A program made the translations under genes and the position numbers. A DNA stretch of 14,809 nt from Candidatus Sumerlaeota bacterium (GTDB lineage: Bacteria; Sumerlaeota; Sumerlaeia; JADFCT01): contig JAPLSP010000612.1 of assembly GCA_026398575.1 (NCBI GenBank), positions 1 to 14,809 of the forward strand. The letters run 5' to 3'. Below are positions 12,846-14,809 of this stretch, one piece after another. Each line of letters starts with the position of its first letter. Within the stretch, counting starts at the first letter, position 1. The notes beneath the pieces were generated by a model. It saw only the letters and a program-made list of their open reading frames with translations. It searched no databases and was not told where the DNA came from.

Positions 12846-14459
12846 ATGAATGAAACACTGACCATTCCCCGCCTGTCGCTGGTACTCCTGATCGGAGCGG
12901 CTGGCTCGGGCAAATCCACCTTCGTCGCCCGGCATTTCAAGGACACCGAAGTTCTGTCGAGCGACCGTCTGCGCGCGATGCTGGATGACGACGAAAATTC
13001 GCAAGCCGCCACCAATGACGCTTTCGAGGTTTTGCGCCTGGTGGTCCAAAAACGCCTGGCCCGCGGACGCCTGACCGTGGTGGACGCGACCAACGTCAAT
13101 CTCGAAGACCGCACGCCCTTTATCAAGCTGGCGCAAAAGTTCCATACCGCGCCGGTGGCCATTGTGCTGAACGTGAACAAGTCAATCTGCCACCAACGCA
13201 ACGCCGGACGCACGGACCGCGCCGGACTGCCGCAACGCGTGGTGGACCGCCAGGCCGTCGCGATGGAAAAAACGCTGAAGACCATCCGCACGGAAGGTTT
13301 TTACCGGGTATTCATCCTGTCCGATCCCGCGCAGATCGAATCGGCGAAAGTCCAGCGCGAACGGATGCGTTCGGACCGCTGCACGGAAAAAGGACCGTTT
13401 GACATCATCGGTGACGTGCACGGCTGCTGCAATGAACTGGAGACGCTTCTGGCACAGCTCGGATACGCGAGCGATGAAGGCGGCGTCTGGAAACATCCCG
13501 AAGGACGGCGCGCCATCTTCCTCGGCGACATGGTCAACCGCGGGCCGCGTTCGATAGACGCGCTGCGCCTTGCGATGCGGATGGTCCAGGCCGATTCGGC
13601 TTTCCTCGTTCCCGGCAATCATGAGCAGCTCTTCCTGAGATGGATCACCGGCGTGACGTTCCCGCCCGCGCACGGCTTGCGCCAGACGCTCAACGAGATA
13701 GACGCCATGCCCGCCGAGGAGTGGACGCGGCTCAAAGGCGAAATGGCCTCGTTCCTCAAGTCGCTCGAATCGCATCTGATCTTTGACGGCGGACGGCTGA
13801 TCGTCGCCCATGCCGGCATGACGGATGATCTGGCCGGACGCATCGGCGTGCGGCATTTCGCCATCTATGGAAACACGCGCGGCGAACTGGACGGCTATAC
13901 GCGCCGCCAATCGCAGCTGTGGGCGTTGCGCTATCGCTCGAAGGCGAAAGTGATCTATGGACACACAGCCGTCGTCGAGCCGAAGCGCACGCACAACACC
14001 CTGAATATTGACACGGGCTGCGTCTTCGGAGGCAAGTTGACGGCGCTACGCTATCCCGAAGGCGAGTTGATTTCCGTTCCCGCCGAGCGCGTTTATTGCG
14101 AGCCGGATCCCAAGCCGATGCTGCCGCATGAAGAGGCCGCCGCCGAAGCCGAAGCCGAAGCCGAAGCCCGGAAAGCCAATGCGATGCGCGAGCCCGTCGA
14201 AACCGCTATTCCGCCCGATATGCCCCCGGATGAAGAGGGGTTTGCCGTTGAGCAGATGGCGGAGCCGGAACCGGCCAAGGAACCAGAGGCGGCCAAAGAA
14301 CCGGAACCGGCTAAAGAACCGGAGCCGGTTACAGAACCGGAGCCGGTTATAGAGCCGGAGCCGACTAAAGAGCCGGAGCCGGTTACAGAGCCAGAAGCGC
14401 CCAAAGAACCGGAACCAGCGGCAGAGAGTGGAACGAGCGCTGATTCCGCCGCACAATAA
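12846..14459 (+). CDS. pnkp: Pnkp-type polynucleotide 5'-kinase / 3'-phosphatase lacking the ligase domain
   Basis: A 537-residue end-healing enzyme closely resembling the first two domains of bacterial Pnkp, which repairs broken RNA or DNA ends. Kinase domain: P-loop GAAGSGKST at 17-25, SSD at 38-40, DATNV near 79, and the lid RNAGRTDRAG near 118. Metallophosphatase domain: GDVHG (D190, H192), GDMVNRGP (D228, R232), GNHE (N258, H259), HAG (H322), GHT (H373) and NIDTGCVFGGKLTALRYPEG (D389). These match the metal and catalytic set of Clostridium thermocellum Pnkp, except N231 in place of the usual Asp of GDxVDRG. The third, adenylyltransferase-ligase domain of the roughly 870-residue family members is absent. 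Instead there is a Glu/Ala-rich stretch and a Pro/Glu hexapeptide tail. No Hen1 partner gene is in the window. The Shine-Dalgarno is weak; the ATG matches the family start. Confidence 0.9.
   Translation: MNETLTIPRLSLVLLIGAAGSGKSTFVARHFKDTEVLSSDRLRAMLDDDENSQAATNDAFEVLRLVVQKRLARGRLTVVDATNVNLEDRTPFIKLAQKFHTAPVAIVLNVNKSICHQRNAGRTDRAGLPQRVVDRQAVAMEKTLKTIRTEGFYRVFILSDPAQIESAKVQRERMRSDRCTEKGPFDIIGDVHGCCNELETLLAQLGYASDEGGVWKHPEGRRAIFLGDMVNRGPRSIDALRLAMRMVQADSAFLVPGNHEQLFLRWITGVTFPPAHGLRQTLNEIDAMPAEEWTRLKGEMASFLKSLESHLIFDGGRLIVAHAGMTDDLAGRIGVRHFAIYGNTRGELDGYTRRQSQLWALRYRSKAKVIYGHTAVVEPKRTHNTLNIDTGCVFGGKLTALRYPEGELISVPAERVYCEPDPKPMLPHEEAAAEAEAEAEARKANAMREPVETAIPPDMPPDEEGFAVEQMAEPEPAKEPEAAKEPEPAKEPEPVTEPEPVIEPEPTKEPEPVTEPEAPKEPEPAAESGTSADSAAQ
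14262..14423 (+). repeat. nine 18-bp repeats encoding an EPEPxx tail
   Basis: Nine consecutive 18-bp units encode EPEPAK, EPEAAK, EPEPAK, EPEPVT, EPEPVI, EPEPTK, EPEPVT, EPEAPK and EPEPAA (residues 473-526). Each typical unit carries CCGG twice. The period is a multiple of three, unlike the 7-nt arrays elsewhere, so copy-number change would lengthen or shorten the tail without a frameshift. It sits exactly where the Pnkp ligase domain would begin. Confidence 0.93.
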
Positions 14460-14552
14460 ATCAATCTTTTCTTTTTATTCTGCAAACCTTTATCTCACGC
14501 CAAATTCCAGCGCGTTGTACAGTAATCCAGGGCGATGGATGAATGGCTCGAT

Positions 14553-14600
14553 AGCGGCGATGGCGAAGGCGCCTCCCCCCGTCCATCGCCGCTCTCTTTT
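14553..14600 (+). terminator. intrinsic terminator candidate for the kinase-phosphatase gene
   Basis: AGCGGCGATGG (14553-14563) and CCATCGCCGCT (14583-14593) form a perfect 11-bp stem around a 19-nt loop, followed by CTCTTTT. It lies about 94 bp after the stop codon. The loop contains GGCGCC, so alternative pairings are possible. Confidence 0.55.
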
Positions 14601-14636
14601 AAGCCCTTTCCATTTTTCATCCCCCTTTACCGTAAA

Positions 14637-14672
14637 TCCTCTCCGTCCTCCCCATCCTCCCAATCCGCCCAT
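14637..14672. repeat. four degenerate nonamers (TCC family)
   Basis: TCCTCTCCG, TCCTCCCCA, TCCTCCCAA and TCCGCCCAT are contiguous 9-nt units in a pyrimidine-rich stretch. Divergence is high, so the call rests on the exact spacing and on similar nonamers elsewhere in the window. Confidence 0.5.
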
Positions 14673-14711
14673 CCCCAAGGATACATCCCGCCTTATAGTT
14701 TGGCGCCGTAT

Positions 14712-14809
14712 GGTAGGCCGGCCCGCTCCGCCGGGCGGCCACGCGCGCTAATACTGTCCGGCTGGCTGATTAACGCGCGGCGCCGCCCGACGGAGCGGGC
14801 CGGCCTACC
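14712..14809. repeat. large REP-like GC-rich inverted repeat at the window end
   Basis: The left arm begins GGTAGGCCGGCCCGCTCCG at 14712 and continues for about 40 bp. The right arm is its near-perfect reverse complement ending at 14809, the last base. The outer 28 bp pair with one mismatch, and about 12 more pair with a few. The arms are separated by a short spacer around 14753-14768. Each arm also has a small internal GC palindrome, as REP-type elements do. It could continue beyond the window. Confidence 0.88.

Larger units (their letters stand above)
14460..14809. other. 350-bp terminal non-coding region
   Basis: No gene is supported in this stretch. It contains the terminator candidate, a strongly pyrimidine-biased plus strand from 14590 to 14675 that includes four nonamers, and a large GC-rich inverted repeat reaching the window edge. 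The short open frames here have no family features. Confidence 0.6.

Noticed and set aside
14046..14485. Minus-strand open frames with Gly/Ser or Arg/Phe/Leu repeats
   Set aside because: They are complementary shadows of the 18-bp repeats in the kinase-phosphatase tail.

Overview
This window looks like a chromosomal fragment of a GC-rich, Gram-negative bacterium, probably from an uncultivated lineage assembled from a metagenome. The outer membrane is implied by a tripartite RND efflux operon with a TolC-type lipoprotein. Many short tandem arrays and palindromic repeats suggest a repeat-rich genome of the kind seen in Planctomycetes/Verrucomicrobia relatives and candidate phyla. I cannot place it more precisely from sequence alone.

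Layout. Positions 1-94 are a G-rich heptamer array followed by a short nonamer array. On the minus strand, a PP2C-type Ser/Thr phosphatase (98-871) lies downstream of a 688-residue protein of unknown function (989-3055); the two are probably co-transcribed. The larger gene carries a 232-nt mosaic of 7-nt and 9-nt tandem units inside its reading frame. A 333-bp divergent spacer follows. Then comes ligA (3389-5568, plus), encoding NAD-dependent DNA ligase, with one in-frame mosaic array and a second small heptamer array exactly where the reading frame breaks. Positions 5671-6478 hold an IS200-like/REP-associated tyrosine transposase bracketed by inverted copies of a 70-bp palindromic repeat, three and a bit on the left and about one on the right. 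Positions 6633-12376 are a tight adaptor-permease-outer-membrane-factor efflux operon. A 469-bp repeat-rich spacer (12377-12845) precedes a Pnkp-type polynucleotide 5'-kinase/3'-phosphatase (12846-14459). This protein lacks the usual C-terminal ligase domain and ends in a Pro/Glu hexapeptide repeat tail. An intrinsic terminator candidate, four degenerate nonamers and a large GC-rich inverted repeat close the window.

The efflux genes form one functional unit, and the phosphatase and its neighbour may form a signalling pair. The most unusual signal is the tandem-array system. Unit length (7 or 9 nt) is held exactly while unit sequence changes family. Heptamer and nonamer blocks abut with no spacer. 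Arrays interrupt two genes. In the 688-residue gene, every unit that falls in the stop-generating phase has lost its TGA. In ligA, the array copy number alone decides whether the gene is open.
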